From Candidatus Aminicenantota bacterium (GTDB lineage Bacteria > Acidobacteriota > Aminicenantia > JAMOAD01): a stretch of 47,061 nt of DNA. This document shows, in pieces, positions 1 to 8,913 of the stretch. Position 1 is the stretch's first letter. Each line of letters begins with the position of its first letter. A model generated the notes under the pieces. That model had not been told where the DNA came from. It saw only the letters and a list, made by a program, of their open reading frames with translations, and did no database searches. Both the position numbers and the translations under genes were made by a program. The stretch is from positions 1 through 47,061 of the forward strand of contig JALVQI010000045.1 of NCBI GenBank assembly GCA_027031485.1, in the 5' to 3' direction.

Positions 1-368
1 CCATGGATTTTGATTCTCTGATGAAGGCAGGCTCAATGCTTGGTTCCGGTGCGATTATGGTTTTTGATGAGGATGATTCAATGGTTGAAGTTTTAAGAAT
101 AATGATAAATTTTTACTATCATGAAAGTTGCGGCCAATGTGCTCCATGCAGATACGGAACCGATGTAATAAAAAAGATTGTTGATAAAATCTATAGAAAG
201 GAGGCAAAGGAAGAGGAGCTGGATCTTATAATAGAAACAGCTCAATCAATAATGGGTAAAACAATTTGCCCCTTTGGAGATGCAGTTGGGATGGCTGTGG
301 GAACCCTTGTTAAAAAATTCAAAGATGAATTTTTAAACTATTTGAGAGAGGAAAATGCCGAAGGTTAA
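1..368 (+). CDS. nuoF: NADH dehydrogenase (complex I) subunit F, 3' end only
   Basis: This is the C-terminal part of the NADH- and FMN-binding subunit of complex I; the gene begins before the window, so the ATG at base 3 is probably internal. The visible part has the segment around GSGAIMVFDED, which follows the SLBB domain, and the N3 [4Fe-4S] motif ESCGQCAPCR with the distant fourth cysteine in TICPFGD. Both are standard in NuoF and HydB. It overlaps the start of nuoG by 14 bases, so the two are translationally coupled. It is the first of three NuoF-type proteins in the window; the other two belong to the hydrogenase locus. The nuoG, nuoH and nuoI neighbours make complex I the likely assignment here rather than a hydrogenase. 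Confidence 0.9.
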   Translation, partial: MDFDSLMKAGSMLGSGAIMVFDEDDSMVEVLRIMINFYYHESCGQCAPCRYGTDVIKKIVDKIYRKEAKEEELDLIIETAQSIMGKTICPFGDAVGMAVGTLVKKFKDEFLNYLREENAEG

Positions 369-1779
369 GATTAAAATAAATGATGTGGAATATGAGGTAG
401 AGCAGGGACTTTCTGTTCTTGATGCTGCCGAAAGTGTTGGAATTGAGATTCCTCACTTTTGTGCCCACAAATATCTGAAACCTGCCGGACTTTGCAGGAT
501 GTGTCTTGTTGAGATTAAAGGAGCAAGAAAACTTCAAACCTCCTGTACAACTCCTGTAAAAGAGGGAATGGAAGTTTACACTGAATCGGACGCTGTTGTA
601 AAGGCAAGAAAAGAAATTCTTGAACTTCATCTTGCAAATCATCCGCTTGATTGCCCTGAATGTGATCAAGCCGGGGATTGCCTTCTTCAAAAATATTATG
701 ATGAGTATGGACTTTATGAGAGAAGGTTTGATATAGAGAGAACTCACTTTGAAAAGGATGTAATACTTTCGGATAATCTTATACTTGACAGAGAAAGATG
801 TATTCTCTGCCAGAGATGTGTCAGATTTTCAGAGGAAATTTTAGGAGAAAAGTTACTTGCTGTCTTTGAAAGAGGAAGCAGAAGTTATATAGCTACCTAT
901 AATGATGAAAAGATATCAACTCTTTACTCCGGAAATTTTGCGGAGATTTGTCCTGTCGGAGCTATAACTGACAGAAGATTCAGATTTAAAATAAGAAACT
1001 GGTTTTTAATTAAAAAGGAGAGCATCTGTCCTCTCTGTGAAAGAGGATGTAATATCTATGTTGAAACTCCAAAGGACAGACCATATTTAAAAAACTATGA
1101 AAGGCTTCAGAGAATAAGCTCAAGGGATAACCCTGAAATTAACAAATCTTTTATATGCGACAGAGGGAGGTATGAGCTATTTTCCCTTGAAGAGAACAGG
1201 ATATATAAAGGAATCTCCGAAATGGAAGAGGTTGGCTGGCAAAAAATTAAAAAGATCTTAAAAGAGCATCTTTTTACAATAGAAACAGTTATTCTCTCTT
1301 CCTGGATGACAAACGAGGAGATAGACCTCGCTCTTTCCCTGTTTAAGGATTATCTTAATCTTAAAAATATATACTTTTGGGGAAATCCTGCCGGGGATGA
1401 GGATGAAATTTTGATTAAAAAGGATAAAAATCCGAATTCCTATTATTTAGAGCATAAAAAGGTAAAAAGATTAAATTCCAAGAGTAGAATTGATTTTAAG
1501 GGAAGCACTCTGATTTTCGGCGATTTTTTCAGAGAAAATGAATTTGTGTTGAAAAAGATAGAGGATGAAAGCTTTGTTATTCTAATTTCTCCTTACATAC
1601 CTTCATTCCCTGAAAAAATAAATCTTCTTATCCCCTCTGCAAACTTTTTTGAAAAGGAAGGCTACTACACAAATTTTGAGGGAAGGATTCAAGAGGTTGA
1701 AAGAATATTTGAGAATGATAAGGTTAAAACGGAGTTTGAGATTTTGGAAATGATTGAATCTATTTTGAGGAAAAAATGA
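355..1779 (+). CDS. nuoG: NADH dehydrogenase (complex I) subunit G, short form
   Basis: Iron-sulfur subunit that passes electrons from NuoF/NuoE toward the membrane arm. In order: a [2Fe-2S] ferredoxin domain (Cys36, 47, 50, 64), a His/Cys [4Fe-4S] motif (His96, Cys100, 103, 109), a CxxCxxC cluster (CILCQRC, about residue 150) with a partner Cys in CPVGAIT, and a CPLCERGC...C motif (about residues 225-270) of the N7/molybdopterin-domain type. At 474 residues it is much shorter than typical NuoG of 700-900; most of the molybdopterin-like fold is missing, as in several anaerobe complexes. The start overlaps nuoF, and its stop overlaps the nuoH start in ATGA. An alternative reading is the small electron-carrier subunit of a related oxidoreductase, but nuoH and nuoI downstream favour complex I. 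Confidence 0.88.
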   Translation: MPKVKIKINDVEYEVEQGLSVLDAAESVGIEIPHFCAHKYLKPAGLCRMCLVEIKGARKLQTSCTTPVKEGMEVYTESDAVVKARKEILELHLANHPLDCPECDQAGDCLLQKYYDEYGLYERRFDIERTHFEKDVILSDNLILDRERCILCQRCVRFSEEILGEKLLAVFERGSRSYIATYNDEKISTLYSGNFAEICPVGAITDRRFRFKIRNWFLIKKESICPLCERGCNIYVETPKDRPYLKNYERLQRISSRDNPEINKSFICDRGRYELFSLEENRIYKGISEMEEVGWQKIKKILKEHLFTIETVILSSWMTNEEIDLALSLFKDYLNLKNIYFWGNPAGDEDEILIKKDKNPNSYYLEHKKVKRLNSKSRIDFKGSTLIFGDFFRENEFVLKKIEDESFVILISPYIPSFPEKINLLIPSANFFEKEGYYTNFEGRIQEVERIFENDKVKTEFEILEMIESILRKK

Positions 1780-2822
1780 GTGTCTGGATAATAGCTGTGA
1801 TTAAGATAATAGTTTTATTCGCATGGCTGATGCTCTTTGCACTTTATGCGACACTCTTGGAGAGAAAGGAGAGTGCTGTTATTCAGGATAGGCACGGAGC
1901 AAACAGGGCAAGTATATTCGGCATAAGCTCATTCGGTATATTTCAGCCCTTTGCCGATGCATTAAAGATGCTTTTCAAAGAGGATTTTATTCCGGATTTT
2001 GCAGACAAAAAGATGTTTAAATTTGCTCCTGTTCTGACATTCTTTTTCTCATCCCTTGTTATAATCGCCATTCCATTTGGTGAACCTGTAAAGATTGGAA
2101 ATAGAGTAATTTCATTGCAGCTTATAAATCCCGATATAGCTTTAATCTTAATCTTCGCTCTCTCATCAATGAGTATATACGGTGTTATTTTAGGAGGCTG
2201 GAGCTCAAAAAACAAATATGCCTTTTTAGGGACAATGAGGGCTACAGCTCAGATAATTTCATATGAGGTTGCTCTCATATTTTCTGTTATTTCCCTGATA
2301 ATGGTTTATTCAAGTATGAAACTTTATGATATAGTTTTATTTCAAAAAGCATATCTCTGGGGTTGGCTACCACGCTGGGGAATCTTTCTTCAACCTCTCG
2401 CATTTGTTGTTTTTATAATTGCAGGTATTGCGGAAACAAAGAGAGCCCCCTTTGATCTTCCGGAGAGTGAATCGGAAATCATAGGTTTTTTTGTTGAATA
2501 CAGTGGAATAAGATTTGGTGTTTATATGCTTACGGATTTTATAGAGACAATTATGCTCTCCCTTCTTATCACTGTCTTATTTTTGGGAGGCTGGCATATT
2601 CCATTTATTGAAAGAACGGGCTTATCCGCAAACTGGATTAAGGCTATTGAAATAATCGGTTTTCAAATAAAAACATTTTTGGTTTTCGGATTTTTACTTC
2701 TTGTAAGGTGGACATTCCCGAGATACAGGTTTGATCAACTTATGGAATTAGGGTGGAAAAGTCTTGTACCTATTTCAATATTCAATCTTATTATAACAGC
2801 AATAGTCATAGGATTATTATGA
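1776..2822 (+). CDS. nuoH: NADH dehydrogenase (complex I) subunit H
   Basis: Membrane subunit at the junction of the peripheral and membrane arms; it helps form the quinone pocket. The protein has 348 residues, the usual family length, and about eight hydrophobic segments. Signature stretches are the cytoplasmic loop LLERKESAVIQDRHGANRA near residues 28-46 and the acidic quinone-site loop ETKRAPFDLPESESEI near residue 220. It overlaps nuoG by four bases and is followed within 8 bases by nuoI. Related H-type subunits also occur in group 4 membrane [NiFe] hydrogenases; the NuoG and NuoI context makes Nuo far more likely. Confidence 0.95.
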   Translation: MSVWIIAVIKIIVLFAWLMLFALYATLLERKESAVIQDRHGANRASIFGISSFGIFQPFADALKMLFKEDFIPDFADKKMFKFAPVLTFFFSSLVIIAIPFGEPVKIGNRVISLQLINPDIALILIFALSSMSIYGVILGGWSSKNKYAFLGTMRATAQIISYEVALIFSVISLIMVYSSMKLYDIVLFQKAYLWGWLPRWGIFLQPLAFVVFIIAGIAETKRAPFDLPESESEIIGFFVEYSGIRFGVYMLTDFIETIMLSLLITVLFLGGWHIPFIERTGLSANWIKAIEIIGFQIKTFLVFGFLLLVRWTFPRYRFDQLMELGWKSLVPISIFNLIITAIVIGLL

Positions 2823-2829
2823 GGAGAAG

Positions 2830-3297
2830 ATGAAGGGTTTTTTATACTTTTTTGAGACAATAAAAGGGCTTTTGATAACAGCCAAACATCTTATAGTTAA
2901 CTCATTTTTTCACACTTTAAACTATGTTTTTAGAATAAAGACAAAGAGAAAGGGTTCTGTAACCTATCAGTATCCTGAGGAGAAAAAGCCTCTTTACCCG
3001 AGGGACAGAACACTTCACAGAATGATGTTCAGGGATGACGGAAAACCGCGATGTGTTGGATGTATGCTCTGTGTTACAGCCTGCCCTTCGGATTGTATCT
3101 ATGTAAAAGCCGAAGAGGTTGACGGAGAAAAGATAGCAACAACATTTGTAGTCAATGTAAACAGATGTGCATTCTGCGGCTACTGTGTTGAAGCCTGCCC
3201 GGAGGATGCAATAAGAATGGATTCGGGAAAGCTTGATTTTGTCGGCTATTCAACCAATGAAATGATTCTGAATTTACTCAAGAACAATCAAAAATAA
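2830..3297 (+). CDS. nuoI: NADH dehydrogenase (complex I) subunit I, 2[4Fe-4S] ferredoxin-type
   Basis: Carries the N6a and N6b clusters that connect NuoG to the quinone site. Two ferredoxin motifs are clear: CVGCMLCVTACPSDC (about residues 75-90) and CAFCGYCVEACPEDA (about residues 116-130). The N-terminal half contains the membrane-apposed stretch typical of NuoI. An SD-like GAGGAGA precedes the ATG. In many genomes nuoJ, K, L, M and N follow directly; here the gene is followed by 200 bases of non-coding sequence and an unrelated methyltransferase, so the proton-pumping subunits must lie elsewhere or upstream. Confidence 0.95.
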   Translation: MKGFLYFFETIKGLLITAKHLIVNSFFHTLNYVFRIKTKRKGSVTYQYPEEKKPLYPRDRTLHRMMFRDDGKPRCVGCMLCVTACPSDCIYVKAEEVDGEKIATTFVVNVNRCAFCGYCVEACPEDAIRMDSGKLDFVGYSTNEMILNLLKNNQK

Positions 3298-3503
3298 TAG
3301 AATTTATCACAAATTTTCCGAGGAAAGAATAAACAAAAACAACGCTAAGCTTAAAAGATAGGGAATTGCCCCTGCAGAATAGTGCTTTATGATTCACTCT
3401 TCAACCCTTAGCTCAAGGCTTTATGTGAATACTCCGATTCACCACTGTAAATTCTTAGTGAATGTTTATTTGCATTTTTATTGAAAAAAAATTAAAATTG
3501 GCT
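3298..3503. other. Intergenic region with two consecutive hairpins
   Basis: Non-coding stretch between nuoI and the methyltransferase. Two inverted repeats with the same outer sequence follow each other: ATTCAC (3392-3397) with GTGAAT (3425-3430), enclosing an inner CCTT/AAGG stem (3406-3409 and 3415-3418), and then ATTCAC (3437-3442) with GTGAAT (3458-3463). No T-run follows, so these do not look like intrinsic terminators. I see no strong promoter and no match to a preQ1 riboswitch, which would have been the obvious guess upstream of tgt. The function is unknown. Confidence 0.45.
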
Positions 3504-4307
3504 ATGCAAAAAGAGAATAATAATCCGTGGCAGATTGAATTGTTTAAATATTCCTATATGAAAAAGGAAAAGGTGAATTTAATAAAGAGGTCGCTAAAAA
3601 AAATAGATAACAATTCAAAAGTTATTGATATCGGATGCAGGCAGGGTGTTGTTTCATACTTTATAAGAGAGCTTGGCGGGAAGTGGCTACATTGCGATAC
3701 TGAGATGGAAACATTAAAGACAGCTTCTTCGATTCTTAAAAAAAACATAGTTCGGATAGGGGAAAGCTTACCATTTAAAAGGGAATCCGCAGACTATGTT
3801 TTTTCTCTCGATATCCTTGAACATCTTGACAATGACAAAGCTCTTTTAAATGAAATAAATGGAGTTTTAAAAAGTGGTGGGAAGATTATAATATCAACTC
3901 CTATCTCCGGAAAATTTTTCTTATTAAATAAAATTAAACTGCTTTTTGGAATGAAACCCGAAGTTTACGGACATAAAAGGGAGGGTTATTCTTTAAAAAA
4001 ACTTAACAAAATGGTAGAAGATTCTGGTTTTAAGGTCTTAAAATCAACAACATATTCAAAATTTTTTACAGAATTGGTTGAATTAAGCTTAAATATAATT
4101 TTTGTAAAATTTATAAAAGGAAAGAAAAAATCGCAGCTGAGAACAGGTTCAATCTCCCCTGAGAGTGAAGATGAGTTAAAGGGAAATAAAAAGATTTATT
4201 TTTTATATAAAGTTATCTATCCATTTTTTAGAATAGTAACATTGTTGGACAGGTTATTATTCTTCAAAACAGGATATGCCACCTTTATCATTGCGGAAAA
4301 GGAATGA
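3504..4307 (+). CDS. Class I SAM-dependent methyltransferase
   Basis: Probable small-molecule or lipid/quinone-type methyltransferase of the Methyltransf_11 kind; the substrate is unknown. Motif I is VIDIGCRQG (about residue 40), the acidic end of strand 2 is HCDTEME, and motif II is DYVFSLDILEHLD (about residue 95), followed by a post-II loop GGKIIISTP. The C-terminal 100 residues are more hydrophobic and basic and could sit at the membrane. I chose the ATG at 3504, because it starts just before the conserved fold. An in-frame ATG at 3462 would add 14 hydrophobic and lysine-rich residues; neither has a good SD. The stop overlaps the tgt start (ATGA), so the two are coupled. Membership in the family is clear; function is not. 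Confidence 0.75.
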   Translation: MQKENNNPWQIELFKYSYMKKEKVNLIKRSLKKIDNNSKVIDIGCRQGVVSYFIRELGGKWLHCDTEMETLKTASSILKKNIVRIGESLPFKRESADYVFSLDILEHLDNDKALLNEINGVLKSGGKIIISTPISGKFFLLNKIKLLFGMKPEVYGHKREGYSLKKLNKMVEDSGFKVLKSTTYSKFFTELVELSLNIIFVKFIKGKKKSQLRTGSISPESEDELKGNKKIYFLYKVIYPFFRIVTLLDRLLFFKTGYATFIIAEKE

Positions 4308-5422
4308 AAAGTTTTTTTGAAATTTTAAAAAAGAGCAAAAACGGGAATTCAAGATTGGGCTTGATTAGAACCTCTCATGGTGAAATTCAAACACCTGTTT
4401 TTATGCCTGTTGGGACGCAGGGAGCTGTTAAGGGTATGGTTCACAAAGATCTAAAGGAGGCCGGAACTCAGATAATACTGAATAATCTTTATCATATGTT
4501 CTTAAGACCGGGTATTGAGACTATAAAAAAAGCCGGTGGAATTCATAAGTTTATTGGCTGGGATAAACCGATTCTGACTGATAGCGGAGGGTACCAGATA
4601 TTATCTCTTTCTTCTCTTTCTAAGATCCTGGATGATGGGGTTAAATTCAAATCTCATCTTGATGGAACAGAGTTTCTTTTTACTCCGGAGGATGTTGTAA
4701 AGTGGCAGTCTGAAATAGGAGTCGATATTATGATGCCCCTTGATTATCTTGTGGAATATCCTTCTCCCTATGAAAAGGTTAAATATGCCCTTGAAATAAC
4801 CCTTGATTGGGAGAAGAGAGCTTTGGACTACTATAAGCAGATCAGTCCTTCGGGGATACTATTCGGAATAACGCAGGGAGGAGTTTTCAGAGATTTGAGA
4901 AAAAAATCAACTGAAAAGCTTTTGAAAATTGGGTATAATGCAATTGCAATCGGAGGGCTTTCAGTGGGGGAAAGCAAAGAGGAAATGTTTGAAATTATCA
5001 AATTAACGAGAGAAATAGTTCCTGAAAAGATCCCCGTTTACCTGATGGGGGTTGGTAAGCCCGAGGATATTGTAAGAGCGGTTGATTTAGGTATTGATAT
5101 GTTTGATTGTGTCTTGCCCACAAGAAATGCAAGAACCGGTTGGCTATATACCCATAAGGGAAAAGTTGTGATAAAAAATTCAAGGCACAGAGAGGACTTT
5201 ACGCCTCTTGATGAAGAGTGCCCGTGCTATACCTGTAAAAATTTTACAAAAGCCTATTTGAGACATCTTTATGTGGCCGGAGAAATCAATTATAGTATAT
5301 TAGCCACTACTCACAATTTGTTTTTCTATCTTGACATAATGCGAAAAATCAGGCACTCTATAGGACTTTACGAATTTAGTATATTTAAGGAAAATTTTTT
5401 TAAAAATTACAAGGAGAGTTAA
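4304..5422 (+). CDS. tgt: Queuine tRNA-ribosyltransferase (tRNA-guanine transglycosylase)
   Basis: Exchanges guanine-34 for preQ1 in tRNAs with GUN anticodons, the first tRNA-level step of queuosine synthesis. Seen: the substrate-recognition motif DSGGYQ (about residue 93), the GGLSVGES loop, the nucleophile region FDCVLPTRNARTG (about residue 267), and the zinc site CPCYTC with a later His in ATTHNL (about residues 306-336). Length (372) is normal. It overlaps the methyltransferase by four bases and is followed after one base by yajC; tgt-yajC-secD-secF is a widely conserved order. No queuosine synthesis genes are in the window. Confidence 0.97.
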   Translation: MKSFFEILKKSKNGNSRLGLIRTSHGEIQTPVFMPVGTQGAVKGMVHKDLKEAGTQIILNNLYHMFLRPGIETIKKAGGIHKFIGWDKPILTDSGGYQILSLSSLSKILDDGVKFKSHLDGTEFLFTPEDVVKWQSEIGVDIMMPLDYLVEYPSPYEKVKYALEITLDWEKRALDYYKQISPSGILFGITQGGVFRDLRKKSTEKLLKIGYNAIAIGGLSVGESKEEMFEIIKLTREIVPEKIPVYLMGVGKPEDIVRAVDLGIDMFDCVLPTRNARTGWLYTHKGKVVIKNSRHREDFTPLDEECPCYTCKNFTKAYLRHLYVAGEINYSILATTHNLFFYLDIMRKIRHSIGLYEFSIFKENFFKNYKES

Positions 5423-5423
5423 A

Positions 5424-5753
5424 ATGTTAGGAATGTTAAGTTTTTTAAATCAGGCTCAGGCCCAACAACAGCCAAATATGCTTGTTTCACTCTTACCTTT
5501 TGTTGTTATTTTCATTATTTTTTATCTCTTACTTATTCTTCCCGCAAAAAAGAAACAAAAAAAGCATATTGAGATGATTAACAGTTTAAAGCCCGGAGCA
5601 AAAGTTATGACTTCCGGAGGGATTATAGGGACTATTATGGGGGTTAAAGAGAGAACTTTTGAGTTAAAGATAGCAAATAATGTAAAAATTGAAATTTCAA
5701 AGAATGCTATAGCAACTGTTTTAACAGAAACAAACAAAAACCCGGAGAAATAG
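5424..5753 (+). CDS. yajC: Preprotein translocase accessory subunit YajC
   Basis: Small single-span inner-membrane protein that associates with SecDF. It has a short N-terminal segment rich in Gln, one strong transmembrane helix (about residues 21-42), then a basic cytoplasmic domain with the family motif LKPGAKVMTSGGIIGTI and a following strand EISKNAIATV. The length of 109 is typical. AAGGAGAG lies six bases before the ATG. It sits directly between tgt and secD. Confidence 0.95.
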   Translation: MLGMLSFLNQAQAQQQPNMLVSLLPFVVIFIIFYLLLILPAKKKQKKHIEMINSLKPGAKVMTSGGIIGTIMGVKERTFELKIANNVKIEISKNAIATVLTETNKNPEK

Positions 5754-5767
5754 TTTAGGAGGATAGA

Positions 5768-7321
5768 ATGAAAAATGTTTATACAAAATTTGCAATAATT
5801 CTTATTGTCATTGTTGCTTTTGTGATAATGGCGGTTCCTCCGAAGAAGAAAATAAAGTTGGGGTTGGATCTTAAAGGAGGAATTCACCTGGTTTTAAAGG
5901 TTCAGACTGATGATGCGGTAAGAGCAGTTACTGATCAGGCAATATTACAACTGCAATCCGAGTTCAAGGATAAAAATATAAAAGTCGGTAAAATTAGAAG
6001 AGTCGGAGTTAAAGAGATTTCAATAGAAGGTTATGATTCCTTGGCAGAAGATCAAATTCTTGCCATTTTAAAAGAAGGAGGATTTCAGGATTGGAGTTAT
6101 AATGTTTCTTCTTCTAAGATTACACTGACATTGAAACCGAACGCTGAGGCTAAAATAAGAGATCAGGCGGTTGAGCAGGCAAAAGAGACAATAAGAAACA
6201 GAGTTGACCAGTTTGGTGTTGCGGAGCCTGTAATTCAGAGGGAAGGACTAACAGGACAGAGTGATAGAATATTGGTTGAGCTTCCCGGAGTTGAAGATCC
6301 GGCAAGGGTTAAAAACCTTATAAAAAGTACTGCTGTTCTTGAATTAAAAATTGTTGTAAACGGTCCCTATGCCTCAAAAGAAAAACTTCTTGAGAAATAT
6401 AAAGGAAAAGTTCCCGATGATATGGAGGTTGTTCCCGGTATTTCCAGAGATGGAACAAAAGAATATTATCTTGTTAAAAAGGTTGCGGCTATTACGGGTA
6501 TGGATTTGAGAGATGCAAGAGTAGGGCAGGATAAATACGGAGCTCCGGCTGTCAGTTTCAGATTGAAAAGAGAGGGAGCAAGAAAGTTTGAAAGGGTAAC
6601 AAGAGAACATAAAGGAGAAAGACTTGCAATAATTCTGGATGGAGTTGTCCAGTCTGCTCCTGTAATAAATGATGTTATTTATGATAGTGGTATAATTGAA
6701 GGTCACTTTTCCTATGATGAAGCAAATGACCTTGCTTTAAAATTAAGATCAGGTTCATTGCCAGCATCAATAAGATATCTTGAGGAGAGAACAATAGGAC
6801 CTTCTCTCGGAGCTGATTCTATAAAAAAGGGATTGAAGGCAATGCTCATAGGTCTTTTATTGGTAATCTTTTTTATGGTTTTTTATTATAAATTATCAGG
6901 TGTTAATGCTGTTATCGCTCTCCTTTTAAATATAGTTATCATTATGGGAGCTCTTGCTTACTTTAGAGCCACTCTTACATTGCCGGGTATTGCCGGTATC
7001 ATTCTTACGATAGGTATGTCTGTTGATGCTAATGTTCTTATATTTGAAAGAATAAGGGAGGATTTGCGAATGGGGAAAACTCCAAAAGCTGCTGTTGACG
7101 AAGGGTTTAAAAAAGCCTTTATTACTATTTTTGATGCTAATATTACAACTGTAATAGCTGCTATATTCTTATTCCAGTTCGGTACAGGTCCTATTAAGGG
7201 CTTTGCTATTACGCTTATTATTGGTATCCTCGCCTCTATGTTCACTGCTGTTTTTGTTTCAAGAGCTATTTTTGATTTGATGTTTGCTCTTAAAAAAAGA
7301 GTAGAAACATTAAGCATATAG
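5768..7321 (+). CDS. secD: Protein translocase subunit SecD
   Basis: Proton-driven RND-type subunit that helps pull exported proteins across the inner membrane. One N-terminal helix (about residues 7-24) is followed by the signature DLKGGIHLVL, a large extracytoplasmic P1 domain, and five C-terminal helices from about residue 355 on. The conserved TM4 motif GMSVDANVLIFERIRED is present. The P1 region includes NRVDQFGVAEPVIQREG, the standard SecD repeat. GGAGGA lies just before the ATG, and secF starts 11 bases after the stop. Confidence 0.97.
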   Translation: MKNVYTKFAIILIVIVAFVIMAVPPKKKIKLGLDLKGGIHLVLKVQTDDAVRAVTDQAILQLQSEFKDKNIKVGKIRRVGVKEISIEGYDSLAEDQILAILKEGGFQDWSYNVSSSKITLTLKPNAEAKIRDQAVEQAKETIRNRVDQFGVAEPVIQREGLTGQSDRILVELPGVEDPARVKNLIKSTAVLELKIVVNGPYASKEKLLEKYKGKVPDDMEVVPGISRDGTKEYYLVKKVAAITGMDLRDARVGQDKYGAPAVSFRLKREGARKFERVTREHKGERLAIILDGVVQSAPVINDVIYDSGIIEGHFSYDEANDLALKLRSGSLPASIRYLEERTIGPSLGADSIKKGLKAMLIGLLLVIFFMVFYYKLSGVNAVIALLLNIVIIMGALAYFRATLTLPGIAGIILTIGMSVDANVLIFERIREDLRMGKTPKAAVDEGFKKAFITIFDANITTVIAAIFLFQFGTGPIKGFAITLIIGILASMFTAVFVSRAIFDLMFALKKRVETLSI

Positions 7322-7331
7322 GAGGAAGAAG

Positions 7332-8651
7332 ATGGAATTTTTTAAGAATCCGAATTTCAAATTTATGAAGGTTAAATATATTGCTTTTCTGCTTTCCCTG
7401 ACAATAATAATTGCAGGAGGTATTTCTGTTTATGTGAAAAAAGGCTTTAATTTAAGTATAGATTTTGCCGGTGGTACACTCGTTCAGATTAATTTTAAGA
7501 ATGATATTTCTGTTGATGAGGTTAGAAAAAAGCTCAAAAATGTTGATCTCGGAAAAAGTATTATTCAAAAGCTTGGTGAGGGGCATGAGTTCATTATAAA
7601 GGCTCAAAAAATCAGCAGCAAAAGTATAGAAGAAGAGAATATGGAAAAACCGGAGGAAGTTGCCAATAAGATAGTGGAAGCTTTAAGAACTCCCGAGGAA
7701 AAAGCTCTTTTAAAAGAGGGGAAACTTGATTTAAATATATCTGAAAAATCCTTTATCAAAAAGCTTTTACTTGATATTACGGGAGATGAACAGAAGGCTG
7801 AGGAGTATGCAACAAAAATTGCTGATTATAAGAAAAAACATCTTGGTATTATTAAAGATTTTAATGAAATAAAAGATCTTCTTCCTTCGGATGTATTTGA
7901 AAAATTAAAGGAAAAAAGCTTTTTAGGTAATATAGCTCTTTTAAGGGTTGAGATTGTGGGGCCTCAGGTTGGAAAGGATTTAAGGTATAAAGCTACACAG
8001 GCAACTGTTTGGGCTCTTATCGGGATGCTTATTTACATTGCTTTTAGATTCAAATTTTTATTCGGAGTTTCGGCTGTTTTAACTCTGGCTCACGATGTTC
8101 TTGTAACTTTGAGTTTTATATCCTTTTTCAATAAAGAGATTTCTTTGACTGTTGTAGCTGGTATTCTGACAATTGTCGGATACTCTCTGAATGATACCAT
8201 TGTTATTTATGACAGGGTTAGAGATAATCTTAAAAAGTATGTGAAAAAATTGGGAATAGAAGATATTCTGGATATTAGTATAAATGAAACTCTTTCAAGG
8301 ACAATAATCACATCTGGTACCACATTGTTAACAGTTCTTGCTCTTTATATTTTCGGAGGTGAAGTCATAAGAGATTTTGCCTTTACCATGCTTGTGGGGA
8401 TTATTTCCGGTACTTACTCATCTGTTTATCAATCCTGTGCATACATAGGAATCTGGGAAAAGAGAAAAGAGAAAAAAAAGAAAGAGAAAAAAGAGGCCAA
8501 TTTGAAGAGAATAGAGGAGAGGAAAAAGAGTGAAGTTCAAAAGGTAAAGAAGGGGAAAACAGAGACTGTTAAAAGTACGGACACTAAAAAGGTTACCCAG
8601 CAACCGAAAAAAAGACCTAAGAAATCAAGAAAGAAAAGAAAAAAAAGATAA
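7332..8651 (+). CDS. secF: Protein translocase subunit SecF with long basic C-terminal tail
   Basis: Partner of SecD. An N-terminal helix and the signature IDFAGGTLVQI are followed by a longer than usual extracytoplasmic domain (about residues 60-215), then five helices with the TM4-type motif GYSLNDTIVIYDRVRDN. After the last helix, residues 378-439 form a 62-residue cytoplasmic tail made mostly of Lys, Arg and Glu, ending in a run of Lys/Arg. Typical SecF is about 300 residues; both the P1 insertion and this tail add length. The tail could bind ribosomes, nucleic acid or acidic lipid, which is inference only. No clear terminator follows. Confidence 0.96.
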   Translation: MEFFKNPNFKFMKVKYIAFLLSLTIIIAGGISVYVKKGFNLSIDFAGGTLVQINFKNDISVDEVRKKLKNVDLGKSIIQKLGEGHEFIIKAQKISSKSIEEENMEKPEEVANKIVEALRTPEEKALLKEGKLDLNISEKSFIKKLLLDITGDEQKAEEYATKIADYKKKHLGIIKDFNEIKDLLPSDVFEKLKEKSFLGNIALLRVEIVGPQVGKDLRYKATQATVWALIGMLIYIAFRFKFLFGVSAVLTLAHDVLVTLSFISFFNKEISLTVVAGILTIVGYSLNDTIVIYDRVRDNLKKYVKKLGIEDILDISINETLSRTIITSGTTLLTVLALYIFGGEVIRDFAFTMLVGIISGTYSSVYQSCAYIGIWEKRKEKKKKEKKEANLKRIEERKKSEVQKVKKGKTETVKSTDTKKVTQQPKKRPKKSRKKRKKR

Positions 8652-8913
8652 AGAATTCAGGCAAGAAATAAAAAAGATAGTTGATTGGGTGAAATTGAAG
8701 AGGAGAGTTTTGATATTGTTCTTAAAATTATGATTATTTTATAAAAAGCGATTATTTGTTGTGGTTTTTATTCTAAAAAAGAGTAACGGGTTTTCCTTTA
8801 AATAATATAAATACTAAAAAATTTCTTTCTCTTCTTTTATTTTTTTATTGTTTTTATTTTTCATAAGGAGTATAATTTTCATAAGTTAATAATAATTATA
8901 AGGAGAAGGAATT
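8652..8913. other. Intergenic region between secF and the fumarase operon
   Basis: About 260 bases with no supportable gene, very AT-rich toward its right end. The first 100 bases contain a short stretch that reads like coding sequence (LGEIEEESFDIVLK, with a stop just before), which may be a worn gene remnant but is too short to call. The right end holds the fumarase promoter. Confidence 0.4.
8848..8876 (+). promoter_or_regulatory. Sigma-70-type promoter for the fumarase operon
   Basis: TTGTTT (8848-8853), a 17-base spacer, and a perfect TATAAT (8871-8876). The start codon is 38 bases after the -10 box, with AAGGAGAAGG as the SD. No operator-like inverted repeat is evident. Confidence 0.7.

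Noticed and set aside
3307-3393. Minus-strand frame reading KHYSAGAIPYLLSLALFLF near the nuoI 3' end
   Set aside because: Only 28 codons between stops, no start or SD, and the hydrophobic look can arise from AT-rich DNA.
3298-3503. preQ1 riboswitch upstream of tgt
   Set aside because: The compact preQ1 aptamer pattern is not present, and a methyltransferase gene stands between this region and tgt.
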